In this document: positions 8,813 to 18,931 of the stretch, in pieces
Layout of the letters: every line of letters begins with the position of its first letter
How positions within the stretch are numbered: the first letter of the stretch is position 1
Made by a program: the position numbers and the translations under genes
The notes under the pieces: generated by a model
The model's input: only the letters and a program-made list of their open reading frames with translations
Database searches by the model: none
What the model was told of the DNA's origin: nothing
NCBI GenBank assembly: GCA_017399175.1
Contig: JAFQEE010000018.1
Span: 1-64,000 of the forward strand
Length of the DNA stretch: 64,000 nucleotides
Source of the DNA: Clostridia bacterium
Lineage (GTDB): Bacteria > Bacillota > Clostridia > Oscillospirales > Acutalibacteraceae
Direction of reading: 5' to 3'

Positions 8813-9826
8813 ATGAAATCTTTAATAAAGAATGCTGTATCAATAATTATTGTAACCATAGTGTTATTATCAACATTTTCTTCAACAATGTATGCATTTG
8901 CTTCTGAAGAAGAAAAATCCGTCGTTGATTCAGGCTTCTGTGGCTTACAAGGAGATAATCTTAAATGGACTTTTTATAGCGACGGTGAGCTTGTTATAAG
9001 CGGAACTGGTGAAATGGATTGGTATTTTACAACTGGTGAATCCAAAAAGCAAAAGTTATCACCTTGGGAACAGTATTATGATAATATTACAGTTATCACA
9101 ATAGAAGATGGTGTAACAAGTATTGGTAATGACGCGTTTATAAGTGATAACATTCAGTATCACAAAGTGAATATCCCAAAAAGTCTTGAATACTTTGAAG
9201 GCGACATTTTTGAATTGGCAAAACAGTATCAAATCTTAGGAAAACATATTGCATTTTGTTATGCCGGTTCTCAAACTGAATGGAATAAAGTTAAACGAAT
9301 AGATTATTATATTAATTATAATAAAAATATTCAGGAATTTGTAAGACAAAGAATCGGTTTATATTATGAAAATAATGTTCAATATACAGGCTATCGTGAT
9401 TATATAGGCTTATATTTCAACGGAGAAAAGCCTGATGATTTTTGTAAAATAGAAAAAACAACAGCATATGTATCCTACAATCCAAGAGAAAAGGTTGAGC
9501 TTTATGCACATTACTATGTTGATGATTACAGTAATTGTGAACTCGTTTGGACAATAGATGGCGATTCAAAATTTATTAAAGGTGATGAAAATAAAACAAC
9601 CACCGGAAATGATGTATTAATTCGTTTTAAAGATAATACAACAGTCAATTTAAAGGTTGTAACATCAAGCGGTGAAATAATAGCTGAAGATGATATATTC
9701 CTTAAATCATATGTAGACACAAGCTTATCATTTTGGGAAAGACTCGAAAATAGTATTGCAAGTACCTTTTATATGATTACTGTTATTATAAGTGTTTATA
9801 TCGGAGCATTAGGTTCTATATTTTAA
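8813..9826 (+). CDS. Exported, C-terminally anchored protein with one LRR-like unit
   Basis: The 337-aa protein has a signal peptide (about 1-30) and a block typical of BspA-like surface proteins: 'CGLQGDNLKWTFYSDGEL' followed by 'ITIEDGVTSIGNDAF'. A middle region of unknown fold comes next, then an Ig-like stretch, and a C-terminal hydrophobic segment (about 317-337). It is likely membrane-anchored and faces outward. AGAAAGGA precedes ATG 8813. It lies between two other giant exported proteins, in the same direction, and ends at a good terminator. Function unknown, perhaps adhesion. Confidence 0.75.
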   Translation: MKSLIKNAVSIIIVTIVLLSTFSSTMYAFASEEEKSVVDSGFCGLQGDNLKWTFYSDGELVISGTGEMDWYFTTGESKKQKLSPWEQYYDNITVITIEDGVTSIGNDAFISDNIQYHKVNIPKSLEYFEGDIFELAKQYQILGKHIAFCYAGSQTEWNKVKRIDYYINYNKNIQEFVRQRIGLYYENNVQYTGYRDYIGLYFNGEKPDDFCKIEKTTAYVSYNPREKVELYAHYYVDDYSNCELVWTIDGDSKFIKGDENKTTTGNDVLIRFKDNTTVNLKVVTSSGEIIAEDDIFLKSYVDTSLSFWERLENSIASTFYMITVIISVYIGALGSIF

Positions 9827-9860
9827 GAACATCATTTCCTTAACGATGAAAAATACATCA

Positions 9861-9897
9861 AAACCGACAGGGTGGATACTGTCGGTTTATCTTTTTT
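9861..9897 (+). terminator. Rho-independent terminator
   Basis: The stem AAACCGACAG (9861-9870) pairs perfectly with CTGTCGGTTT (9879-9888). It is followed by ATCTTTTTT and lies 34 bases after the preceding stop codon. Confidence 0.9.
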
Positions 9898-9996
9898 GTT
9901 GTTTTTCTTTGCTTTTTTGCACACTACCTTACTTTTCACATTGTTAATCTTTAAAATGAAAATTGAAATATATCGTCTGTGCTTAAAAGGAGTGAT

Positions 9997-10011
9997 ATGA
10001 ATTTAAAATAA
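9997..10011 (+). promoter_or_regulatory. Four-codon leader ORF before the RHS gene
   Basis: AAAAGGAG (9985-9992) is followed by ATG AAT TTA AAA TAA, ending 45 bases before the RHS start. It parallels the nine-codon ORF upstream of the lipase-like gene. It may be chance. Confidence 0.25.
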
Positions 10012-10056
10012 CAATAGCAAAACTATACATTTATAAAAACTAAAAGAGAGGATATT

Positions 10057-13000
10057 ATGAAAAAACAATTTAAATTATTTACTAAAATATTATCAGTATT
10101 CCTAACGATTCTTCTCGTTGTTCAAATCATACCACAGAGTTTATTTACTGCGGTGGCAGAAACTTTCTCACCATATGAAGATGAATTTGTTATGGATGAA
10201 AATTTTGAAGACAATGAAGAAACAGCAAAGAAAGAATTGACAATCATCGGTGAAGATATCAGCCGAAGAGAGTCAAATGTTAAGCATTATATAATGAGTG
10301 ACCATTCAATTATGGCCGTAACCTACTCACAACCTGTGCATTATGAAGAAAATGGCGAGTGGGTAGATATTGACAACACATTATCGTTAGAAGATGCTAC
10401 AGATAGCGAAGATGTTGATGGTTATTCTAACGAATCTAATGACATAAGAGTTAAGTTTGCAAAAAAAGCAGACAGTAAAAAACTCATTACAATCAAGAAA
10501 GATAAGTATTCTTTATCTTGGGGATATGAATCTAACAATAATAACAAAAATGTTGACTCCAAGATTAAAGAAAAGAAACAGAATGAGAATCAGTCTCAAT
10601 ATGACAATTATGTTTCAGGAACTCGTAGTGACAGTGTTGTATATGAAAATGTAGATGAAAACATTTCTCTTGAATACAGCATCGTCGGTAACAGTATCAA
10701 GGAAAATATCATTGTTAATGCAAAGTCTGATGATTATACATACACCTTCAATATGAAGGCTCAAAATGTGTATTTAAAAATAAACGATGATGGAAGCATT
10801 ACAGCATTATCCAATGATACAAATGAAGTTGTTTTTGTGATTCCTGCACCATTTATGTATGATGCTGAAAACCGCATGTCAACTGATGTTAGATATGAGT
10901 TAACAGAAGAAAATGGTCACAAATATAAGCTTACTGTTAGTGCGGATGATGAGTGGATTAACAGCGAGGAAACTGTTTTCCCTGTAGTAATCGACCCATA
11001 TATCACAACAGAACAATCACGAGATGATATAGACACAACATTCGTTGCATCATCAAGCAATTACAGTTCACAAAACTTGTCTGCTATGACACTTTTATCA
11101 ATTGGTTGGGACACATCTTCTTACGGAAAAACCCGTACTCTTTTAAAGTTTGCTTTACCAACACTTAATAAAGGTGATATGGTTATAGGTGCAAACTTGA
11201 ATGTTGCCGCATATCATAAAAGTTTTTATACTACATCAATGGAAGACCAGCAGATTGATGCCCATGTTATAACACAATCATGGAATTATACAACGGTTAC
11301 TTGGAACAATCAACCATCATATAACAGCACAGTTTATGATTATGATTTCATAAAGCAGTCTGATGTGGAAGGTAACGCAAACTGGAAGTATTTTGACATT
11401 ACTAAAGCAGTCAAGGGCTGGTATGATGGTGATATTACAAATAATGGTATTCTGATTAAACAGCATAACGAAAACGGTACACAAGCTACCTCTGCCGCTT
11501 GTGCTTATTTCTGGTCAGAAAAGTATAACAATGTAAAAGATGCATATCCAACAATTCTTATTAACTACAGAAATAACAAAGGTATTGAAGGATATTGGAG
11601 TTATACAACTGCAGGGGTTGAAGACGCAGGTACAGCTTATGTCAACGACTATACAGGTAATCTTGTCTTTTCAACCAATCTTGCAGGGATAAGCAGTGAA
11701 TTGGGTTCACTCTCTGTCGATTTTGTATATAACGGATATGCAGCAGGCTCAAAATATGTTCCTGCAAAAGGAAATAATGTAACAACATCTGTCGGACAAG
11801 GTTGGATGTTAAGTTTGTTGCAAACTGTGAGAAAATCAAATCTTTACGGTTTAACAGGTACTCCTGCGAGTCAGTTCCCTTATGTTTATACAGACGGTGA
11901 CGGAACAGAGCATTATTTCTATAAAAAGACTGAATCAGGAACTACAACTTACACAGACGAAGATGGGTTAGGTCTTACACTTACAATAGATGAAGATGGT
12001 ACAACATGGATATACCGTATCACCGATAAAGACGGAATTAAGTATTATTTTAATCTTGTCGGTAACCTTTATGCTATAAACGACCCAAGTAACAATGCTC
12101 TAATGAGGGCTACATATGATTCAACAGGCAAGAAAATTCAATCCGTAAAGAATGGTGCAGGACACACATATACATTCACATACTCAGGTGACTATATCGT
12201 TAAAATTACTGACCCATCATCAAGAGTGACAAGTATAAACTATGGTGGAGTCGGTCGAGTAACAAAAATAACATATCCTGACAACAGCTATGTGAATTAT
12301 GAATATGACAGTGATGCTTGTCTTACAAAAGCTATTGCAAGCAGTGGATATGCAGTAGAGTTCCAATATACAACTGCTGCAAAAGGTAAACGAGTATCAA
12401 AAATGATTGAAAAAGGCGGAACAGCTTCTTCACGTGGAACAGTAACAGGTCAGACAATCGGTTTTGACAGAAGTGATTACAACACAACAAGAATAACAAC
12501 AAGCGGTACTGACGGTGTATATGGCAACAACGATGACCTTATTACAACATATCAGTTTGACACATACGGCAGAACTGTTTCACAGCAGTTAAAAACCCGT
12601 GACGGTAAGGATTCCGTTGCAGGTGCATACAATTATTCCGAGTCATCAGAAAGTACAGCCTTTAAAACAGCTAACAAGGTAACTGCTGAGGCAGGTCTTG
12701 GCAAAAATGTTGTAAACCTTGTTACAGGAATCAATGGTGAATCCACATCTGGATGGACTTCAAACAAATCTAATTCAACAGCCACCTTTTCATCTTCTTC
12801 AGCAGAACAGTATGTCGGTGCTAATTCTCTTGCAATCAACATAAGTGCATTGTCAGGTGCATCTGGTAACGCATTATATTATCAAAGAATAAGCACATTA
12901 AAGTTCACTCCGGGTGAAACATACACATTCTCTGCTTATGTTAAGACTACAGGCATCACAAAGGTTTATGATAGTTCATTGACAGGTGCTTTTGTTCAGT

Positions 13001-16000
13001 TAAGAGCAGAAGATTCATCAGGAACAAACCACAACTGGTATTCAGAAACACTTTTAACAACAGACGAATCAATCAATGACGGTTGGAGACGATTGACAAT
13101 TACTGCAACAATTCCGTCGAACACAACAGGTATGCTTGTTTATCTTGGTTTAAGAAATGTAACAGGTATAGCATATTTCGACTGTATGCAGCTTGAAAAA
13201 GGCGACACAGCTAATCCTTGTAACCTTGTTGAAAATTCAGGTTTTGAAACAGTTTCCTCAAATATGCCGTCAAAATGGACTGCCTACAATGTTTCATATG
13301 TGTCAGGTCAGCAAGGTTCAAGTACTGCATATAAATATGATGGTTCATATTCAATGCGTCTTAGTGGTGAAGGAACTGTTGGAAAAAATATGAAACAGGT
13401 AATTGCCGCTTATGGCAATAAAAACGACACATATATTGTCAGCGGTTGGGCAAAGGCAGATGCAGTAAGTCAGACAAATCACAAAACAGCGTATTTTGAA
13501 ATAGGTGTACTTGTAAGCTATACAGCAACTGACGGAAGCGAATTTAACGAAACAAAAACATCTGCAAAATTCAATACAGCAGTTTCAGGCTGGCAATATA
13601 CCGTACAGCCGTTCTCATTGGCATCAACAACCAAGCCGAGTGCAACACCGCGAAATATTGCAATCTATTGTAAATACAATTTCCAGGCAAACTATGTATT
13701 TTTTGACAATATTCAAGTTATAAAAGATGTTGCACAGTCTTATACCTATGATGACGAGGGAAATGTTATCTCCGTTTCAGCAAATGCCGAACAAAAGTCA
13801 AATATGGAGTATGACGGTTCTGATTTGGTATCATATACAGATGCAAAGGGCTATAATTACACCTATGATTATGACGATGCACACAACTTAACTACAGCAA
13901 CATCTGCAAAAGGCGTTGTAACAGGATTCACATATAACGATAAAAATCAGGCAACCTCTGCAGAACTTCGTAATAAGGCAACTTCAGCAAATTCCACTAT
14001 GATTGTTAAGACAGATACTGTTTATAGTAGTGCAAGTGACGGTATTTCAGCAGGAGCATATGTTAAGGAAACACTTGACAGCCACGGAGAATCGACGTAT
14101 TATAATTATAACCTGAAAAAAGGATTGCTTGACAGCGTTACAAATTCATGGTATGTTACAACCAATTACACATATGATGCAGATAACGATAATTTGCTCA
14201 CCGTTTCATCGGGTAAAAGTTCAGTAACATACAGCTATGCTACAAACAGATTAAATTCAATAATTGCAGCTGCAACAGGTGTAAATGAACAGTTCAAATT
14301 TGAATATGACTCTTACGGTAACGTTACAAAAACTTTTGTTGGCAATACAGCACTTTCCACCAATACTTATGGTGCAAATAACGGTCTGTTAACATCTTCA
14401 ACATACGGTAACGGTGATGTTCTTTCATACACCTACGATTCATTTGGTAATGTTACAGGAATCAAGGGCAATTCCGTTCTTCGTTACGATTGGGCATACA
14501 ACAGCGCTCTTACTCCTCTTGTGCATCAGGATTATGTCAATAATCAGAAATACAGTTACAGTTATGATGCAATCGGAAGACTAATTCGTCAGGAAATCAG
14601 AACTAACGACAGCTCTGCAACACATATCGGTTCAACAGAATTTTCTTACGATGAGCGTAACAATTTAACATCAATTACAAATGAATTTGGTGGAAGAAGT
14701 GTTACACAAAAATACAGATACTCGGCAGTAAGCGGATTAACAAACAGCGCAAATTATGCTAAAGATAATCTGCCCACACAGTACTATATTGCATCAACTC
14801 GTCACGCTGATTACAGTTATGATGACTTGAACAGATTGACATTAAGAAAATTCACTACAGAACGTCCACTCTATAACAACTATATATATCAGTTGTCTTA
14901 TAGAAATGAAGAGAATGACGAAACATACACAACAACACAGCTTCAACGAGAAATCATTGATAACACAACCTATGATTATACTTATGATAGTTTAGGTAAT
15001 ATCATGGGCATAACTGTTGGTGAACGAACAACTGCTGACAACAGTTCATCAACTACAGCAAAAAATACAACGAGATATCGCTCATATATGTATGACCGTT
15101 TTAATCAGCTTATCTGTGAGGATAATTTCCCGGATAACACAATGACGGAGTTCTTATATGATGGTATAGGCAATATAACATCGAAAACCACATACAACTA
15201 TACAACACTTGATTTAATAAAAGATGTCACATACAGATACGGTAAAGACGGAAAATCAGGCTGGAATAACCTTTTAACAGGTGTTGACCTTAACGGTAAC
15301 GGAAGCTACAGCTCAAATGAAACTATCAGTTATGATGCAATAGGTAACCCTACATCATATCTTGGCAACAACCTTACTTGGTTTGGCAGACAGCTTACAG
15401 GTTACAATTCAAACATAACCTATACTTACGATGCTGACGGTTATCGTGCATCAAAAACTGTTAACGGACAAACAACCACATATCAGTACCTTAATGGTAT
15501 GCTTGTTTATGAGTGCCGTCCTGATATGGAGATTTTCTATCTTTACGACAGCTATAACAATCTTACAGGCATAAGAATTTATAACAGTGGTTCATTATCT
15601 GCAACAAACTATTATGTTACCACAAATGTTCAGGGTGATGTTCTCGGCATTTATAACGCTAACGGTGTTCTGCTTGCTTCTTATGAATATGATGCTTGGG
15701 GTAATGTTTTAAGCGTTATAGATGCCAACGGAAACGCAATAACAAGCGAAACACATATTGCAAATATTAACCCATTCAGATACAGAGGATATTATCTCGA
15801 TAATGAAACTGGACTTTACTATCTTAATAGCAGATATTACAATGCTGAAGTTGGTAGATTTTTGAATGCGGATGGATATGTGCAAACTGGTCAAGGCATG
15901 CTTGATAAAAATATGTTTGCGTATTGTGGAAACAATCCAGTATCACGTGCTGACGATGGAGGAGACTTTTGGCATATAGTAATCGGCGCCACTGCAGGTG

Positions 16001-16545
16001 CCTTGATAAGCGGTGTTTCAACAGCAATTAATGGTGGGGATGGTGCAGACATTTTAATAAGTTCTCTTTCAGGTGCAGCAACTGGGACTTTAGCAGCAAG
16101 TGGTGCAGGAGTAGTTTTACAGGCATCATTAGGAGCATTAATATCCTGCACAACAAATGTCGTTCAACAATTAAAAACAATTAGTGAAGATGAAACCAAA
16201 AGCACAACATTTAATTTAGGAGATATGATTTTTGATGGCGTTGTAGGAATGATTTGTGGTGCTTGGGGAGGAAATGGTGCAAGTTATGGCAATGTTGGAG
16301 GAATTAATTCTGCATGGAAACAATTATTCAAAAAAGGCATTCTAAATAAAAAAGCACAGAGTTATTTTATAAAGACTGCTCATATGAAAGGTGGCAAATT
16401 TGTTTTAGATGCTTTGGCGATATCCACTGGAAAAAACGCGGTCGGTGTAGGTGTTGTCGAAAGCAAAAATGTTGTCTCCTCTAATGCACAATATGTTTTC
16501 ACTACGGTTTATGGAAACATGAAAGAGATGATTTCGTTATGGTAA
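10057..16545 (+). CDS. RHS/WapA-like polymorphic toxin
   Basis: This 2162-aa secreted protein has a signal peptide (about 1-35), the N-terminal 'NGEWVDIDNTL' segment shared with the protein at 4982, and a DNRLRE module (about 310-510). Two jelly-roll carbohydrate-binding-like modules follow (about 890-1215). A long series of YD/RHS repeats ('YTYDSFGNVTGI' type) ends at the RHS core 'GLYYLNSRYYNAEVGRF' (about 1920-1937) and 'NPVSRADDGG'. The repeats form a shell around the C-terminal toxin. The tip after about residue 1966 is glycine-rich and hydrophobic, then ends in a short unrelated domain that I do not recognise. Contact-dependent antagonism is the expected role. AGAGAGGA precedes the ATG. 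Confidence 0.9.
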   Translation: MKKQFKLFTKILSVFLTILLVVQIIPQSLFTAVAETFSPYEDEFVMDENFEDNEETAKKELTIIGEDISRRESNVKHYIMSDHSIMAVTYSQPVHYEENGEWVDIDNTLSLEDATDSEDVDGYSNESNDIRVKFAKKADSKKLITIKKDKYSLSWGYESNNNNKNVDSKIKEKKQNENQSQYDNYVSGTRSDSVVYENVDENISLEYSIVGNSIKENIIVNAKSDDYTYTFNMKAQNVYLKINDDGSITALSNDTNEVVFVIPAPFMYDAENRMSTDVRYELTEENGHKYKLTVSADDEWINSEETVFPVVIDPYITTEQSRDDIDTTFVASSSNYSSQNLSAMTLLSIGWDTSSYGKTRTLLKFALPTLNKGDMVIGANLNVAAYHKSFYTTSMEDQQIDAHVITQSWNYTTVTWNNQPSYNSTVYDYDFIKQSDVEGNANWKYFDITKAVKGWYDGDITNNGILIKQHNENGTQATSAACAYFWSEKYNNVKDAYPTILINYRNNKGIEGYWSYTTAGVEDAGTAYVNDYTGNLVFSTNLAGISSELGSLSVDFVYNGYAAGSKYVPAKGNNVTTSVGQGWMLSLLQTVRKSNLYGLTGTPASQFPYVYTDGDGTEHYFYKKTESGTTTYTDEDGLGLTLTIDEDGTTWIYRITDKDGIKYYFNLVGNLYAINDPSNNALMRATYDSTGKKIQSVKNGAGHTYTFTYSGDYIVKITDPSSRVTSINYGGVGRVTKITYPDNSYVNYEYDSDACLTKAIASSGYAVEFQYTTAAKGKRVSKMIEKGGTASSRGTVTGQTIGFDRSDYNTTRITTSGTDGVYGNNDDLITTYQFDTYGRTVSQQLKTRDGKDSVAGAYNYSESSESTAFKTANKVTAEAGLGKNVVNLVTGINGESTSGWTSNKSNSTATFSSSSAEQYVGANSLAINISALSGASGNALYYQRISTLKFTPGETYTFSAYVKTTGITKVYDSSLTGAFVQLRAEDSSGTNHNWYSETLLTTDESINDGWRRLTITATIPSNTTGMLVYLGLRNVTGIAYFDCMQLEKGDTANPCNLVENSGFETVSSNMPSKWTAYNVSYVSGQQGSSTAYKYDGSYSMRLSGEGTVGKNMKQVIAAYGNKNDTYIVSGWAKADAVSQTNHKTAYFEIGVLVSYTATDGSEFNETKTSAKFNTAVSGWQYTVQPFSLASTTKPSATPRNIAIYCKYNFQANYVFFDNIQVIKDVAQSYTYDDEGNVISVSANAEQKSNMEYDGSDLVSYTDAKGYNYTYDYDDAHNLTTATSAKGVVTGFTYNDKNQATSAELRNKATSANSTMIVKTDTVYSSASDGISAGAYVKETLDSHGESTYYNYNLKKGLLDSVTNSWYVTTNYTYDADNDNLLTVSSGKSSVTYSYATNRLNSIIAAATGVNEQFKFEYDSYGNVTKTFVGNTALSTNTYGANNGLLTSSTYGNGDVLSYTYDSFGNVTGIKGNSVLRYDWAYNSALTPLVHQDYVNNQKYSYSYDAIGRLIRQEIRTNDSSATHIGSTEFSYDERNNLTSITNEFGGRSVTQKYRYSAVSGLTNSANYAKDNLPTQYYIASTRHADYSYDDLNRLTLRKFTTERPLYNNYIYQLSYRNEENDETYTTTQLQREIIDNTTYDYTYDSLGNIMGITVGERTTADNSSSTTAKNTTRYRSYMYDRFNQLICEDNFPDNTMTEFLYDGIGNITSKTTYNYTTLDLIKDVTYRYGKDGKSGWNNLLTGVDLNGNGSYSSNETISYDAIGNPTSYLGNNLTWFGRQLTGYNSNITYTYDADGYRASKTVNGQTTTYQYLNGMLVYECRPDMEIFYLYDSYNNLTGIRIYNSGSLSATNYYVTTNVQGDVLGIYNANGVLLASYEYDAWGNVLSVIDANGNAITSETHIANINPFRYRGYYLDNETGLYYLNSRYYNAEVGRFLNADGYVQTGQGMLDKNMFAYCGNNPVSRADDGGDFWHIVIGATAGALISGVSTAINGGDGADILISSLSGAATGTLAASGAGVVLQASLGALISCTTNVVQQLKTISEDETKSTTFNLGDMIFDGVVGMICGAWGGNGASYGNVGGINSAWKQLFKKGILNKKAQSYFIKTAHMKGGKFVLDALAISTGKNAVGVGVVESKNVVSSNAQYVFTTVYGNMKEMISLW

Positions 16546-16973
16546 AGCTTTTGTACTCATTATCCTTTTTACTTGTATCAATAGATTTTTATATGATTAT
16601 TTTGTACAGATTATTATTACTTAGTTACATTGATTCAAGTAAAAGAAACAAAAGAATTAAAGTATATAGTCATCAGAATAAAGCAAACAAACTGACACTT
16701 ATGTTTATAAAAAATAAATATAATCTTTCAAAGAAGCAATCACTTTTTCACAAAATATATCTTTTTGAAATTTTTTCCGTAATTCCTCAATATATTGTTC
16801 TGTTGATAATTAATACTAAACAGTCATACAGCTTATCCCTTGTGTATGTGTTTGTTAATATAATTGTAAAGGTTTCGTTTTGTATGTCAGCACGATTTCA
16901 ATTTGATTCCAACTTTGATTACAAGAAAGACAAGACGAGGGATGGTAGAAACCACGAAAGAAGAAAGTCTTAG
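16539..16973 (+). CDS. Membrane protein, candidate immunity to the RHS toxin
   Basis: The 144-aa protein overlaps the end of the RHS gene by 7 bases (ATGGTAA) and runs in the same direction, which is the place and size of RHS immunity genes. It has about four hydrophobic helices (near 4-32, 68-90 and 93-118) and a basic tail. A membrane immunity protein would suit a toxin acting at the membrane. I do not recognise a family. The role is inferred from position only. Confidence 0.55.
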   Translation: MVKLLYSLSFLLVSIDFYMIILYRLLLLSYIDSSKRNKRIKVYSHQNKANKLTLMFIKNKYNLSKKQSLFHKIYLFEIFSVIPQYIVLLIINTKQSYSLSLVYVFVNIIVKVSFCMSARFQFDSNFDYKKDKTRDGRNHERRKS

Positions 16974-16974
16974 A

Positions 16975-17030
16975 GTGCACAGGGGACGGAGTGCACAGGG
17001 AAGTGCACAGGGGACGGTTCTGTGTGTTCT
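16975..17030 (+). repeat. REP-like tandem GTGCACAGGGGACGG units
   Basis: GTGCACAGGGGACGG occurs at 16975-16989 and 17003-17017, with a shortened copy at 16991-17000, followed by TTCTGTGTGTTCT. This 'ACAGGGGACGGTTCT' phrase is typical of REP-like ends moved by IS200-related (RAYT) transposases. It starts two bases after the immunity gene stop. Confidence 0.55.
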
Positions 17031-17050
17031 TCTAAATGATAATTAAGTTT

Positions 17051-17080
17051 GTAAGGGCAGGTCTCCCCACCTGCCCTTAC
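17051..17080. repeat. Perfect 12-bp inverted repeat, mobile palindrome type
   Basis: GTAAGGGCAGGT (17051-17062) and its exact complement (17069-17080) enclose CTCCCC. It belongs to the same 'TGTAGGGGCGGGTCTCC' style of intergenic palindrome as the copies at 55216-55291. Confidence 0.55.
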
Positions 17081-17139
17081 GAAAATGTTACAAAATTTAT
17101 ATACACAGATACTATATTTCATTAATTACTTTTATTAGT

Positions 17140-17494
17140 TGAACAACTGCTGACAGCAGTTCATCAATTACAGCGAAGAATAAAGTTGAGTACCATTCAT
17201 ATGTTTATGATAATTTAAACCAGCTTACCCGTGAGAATAATAAAACAAGCAACACTACAACATTATTCACATACGACGGTATTGGTAATATCAAAACAAA
17301 TAAAGTATATGGATATACAACCGGTACTGTAGGTACACTTACAACAAATATCACATACAGATAACGGTAAAGACGGTAAATCCGGCTGGAACAATCTTTT
17401 AACAGGTGTTGACCTTAACGGTAACGGAAGCTACAGTTCAAACGAAACTATCAGTTATGATGCAATAGGCAATCCTACATCATATCTTGGCAAT
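17140..17494 (+). pseudogene. Displaced RHS-repeat fragment
   Basis: This stretch repeats the RHS gene region near 15026-15385 at high identity, for example 'TCACATACAGATA' and 'GATGCAATAGGYAAYCCTAC'. It has no start, contains stops, and is frameshifted by an extra A near 17363 relative to the intact copy. Toxin and core sequences are missing. Such scraps arise when an RHS tip is replaced by recombination and the old core is left downstream. Confidence 0.85.
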
Positions 17495-17515
17495 CAAAAC
17501 TTAATACTACAAAAC

Positions 17516-17550
17516 AGCCGACAGGACTAAAAAATCCTGCCGGCTAATTT
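17516..17550. terminator. Terminator of the LytTR gene, probably bidirectional
   Basis: AGCCGACAGGA (17516-17526) pairs with TCCTGCCGGCT (17535-17545) with one mismatch. T-rich sequence follows on the plus strand (AATTTTTG). On the minus strand a TTTT follows. It lies 25 bases past the LytTR stop. Confidence 0.75.
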
Positions 17551-17570
17551 TTGCGATATTATAAATGCAT

Positions 17571-18083
17571 TTACTCGTCTTTCCCAAAATTCAGAAATGC
17601 TTTTTTGAACTTTCTAACCTTTCTTTGTGAAGTATAAACAGTATATTGATAATTTTTATATTCCATGTAAACATCATCTCGAGTAACTTTTGATACATAG
17701 TTCAAATTAACGATATAACTATGATGCGGTTTTTGGAAACATCTTGATGACAATACATCCTCCCAATAAGATATATGGTACTTCGTTCTAATTACTTTCT
17801 TATCAATTAAGTAAAGAACTGAGTCTCTGTCTTCTATTGCAATATGCATTATTTCATAAGGATAAACTTTGCATATGTCTTTATCACTTGTTTCTATCGT
17901 CAATGGAGCATAATAAAAATAACTTTTAAATTCTTCATTATCAAAATTCAAATCAATGTAAATGCTCTCACAATCATTGTTTTCTGTTAGTCTATATGGA
18001 ATTTCATTTTTCTCAAGAATCTCCAAAACAGTTGATTTCACCTTTTCTTTACTATCTATATTCTTATCATTCAATACACCCAT
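17571..18083 (-). CDS. LytTR-family DNA-binding regulator
   Basis: The 170-aa protein has a C-terminal LytTR domain (about 75-165): 'RCFQKPHHSYIVNLNYVSKV' followed by 'YTVYTSQRKVRKFKKAFLNF'. The first 70 residues are not a standard receiver, since the phospho-acceptor pattern is missing, so it is probably not a classic two-component response regulator. Its promoter region carries an inverted pair of TTTTGTGACA, possibly its own operator. No histidine kinase gene is adjacent. Confidence 0.82.
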   Translation of the reverse strand: MGVLNDKNIDSKEKVKSTVLEILEKNEIPYRLTENNDCESIYIDLNFDNEEFKSYFYYAPLTIETSDKDICKVYPYEIMHIAIEDRDSVLYLIDKKVIRTKYHISYWEDVLSSRCFQKPHHSYIVNLNYVSKVTRDDVYMEYKNYQYTVYTSQRKVRKFKKAFLNFGKDE

Positions 18084-18154
18084 AAAAATCCCCGATTATA
18101 TTTGTACTAACGAATGAATAACACATCCTATATAATATAAATCGAAATTAAATA

Positions 18155-18194
18155 ACATTTTGTGACAAAGATTTGAATATTTTCTGTCACAAAA
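18155..18194 (-). promoter_or_regulatory. Inverted TTTTGTGACA pair upstream of the LytTR gene
   Basis: TTTTGTGACA (18158-18167) and its complement TGTCACAAAA (18185-18194) stand 17 bases apart, 75-111 bases upstream of the LytTR start. The same decamer occurs twice in direct order upstream of the beta-family gene at 48505. This suggests a shared operator. Confidence 0.45.
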
Positions 18195-18931
18195 TAACAT
18201 GTAGATACGGTTATATTAATAAAAATATATTATGGGTGATTAGATGAATAAAAAGGGAGAAAGGTTAAAAAGCAGTTTTGAATAAGAGTGTTACCTTCGA
18301 TATATGCTATATTACATTGTGATAAATATGGATTTTATATTGCCATGCTTTTTATAACCATTACATATGATTATGGTATAGTTTATCTTTGTATGGAATT
18401 CGTTCTTCATATGTTGATAGTAAAAGAATTTATTATACTGATATTTCTATCCATTATATTTATTGGTGCAATTGTATATATCGTCGGAAATATTGTTTTT
18501 GAAATAGAGTTTAGATGAAATAAAACTATATTTTTCCGTTGTTTTAGTGCTCTTGCATCAACGAGCATTTTTCGTTTTGTTTGCCCTTAAAATACTCCGT
18601 ATCTTTCAACTACCTCTCATTTTTATATAAGCCCGGATGACTTACTAATATGCAATATCATGTAAGTTTTTATTATTTCTATCGCCACAAGCATATTTTT
18701 TTGAGTATTTACAAAGTAAAAACAAGCGTTTTTGTCGAAAAATAAAACGATTTTGTCAGTATTCTTGAATATAAAACTATATTGCGATATTTTTAATATA
18801 TGTAAATACAATTCACTTGTCAAAACCAACAAAATACTTTCACTAAAACTATTATTCCGACAAATTTTAAAGTATTAAATTTTGTATTACCTTTTATATT
18901 TTCCAACACTTTATATATAAAAGAATAAAAA
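18195..18931. other. Non-coding stretch with one doubtful ORF
   Basis: AT-rich. A 76-codon hydrophobic ORF (18288-18518, plus) has no clear ribosome site and no recognisable family, so I do not call it a gene. A hairpin TGCTC/GAGCA followed by TTTTT lies at about 18548-18573 and could be a plus-strand terminator. The repeat at 18718 is listed separately. Confidence 0.4.
18718..18742 (-). repeat. 25-bp dispersed AT-rich motif, copy C
   Basis: Read on the minus strand the core is CGACAAAAACGCTTG flanked by T-runs. It matches the copy at 33746-33770 at 23 of 25 positions and the copy at 47073-47097 at 21. It lies 190 bases downstream of the tyrosine recombinase gene. Confidence 0.5.

Noticed and set aside
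18288..18518. 76-aa membrane protein gene
   Set aside because: No ribosome site and no family resemblance; AT-rich DNA yields hydrophobic ORFs by chance.
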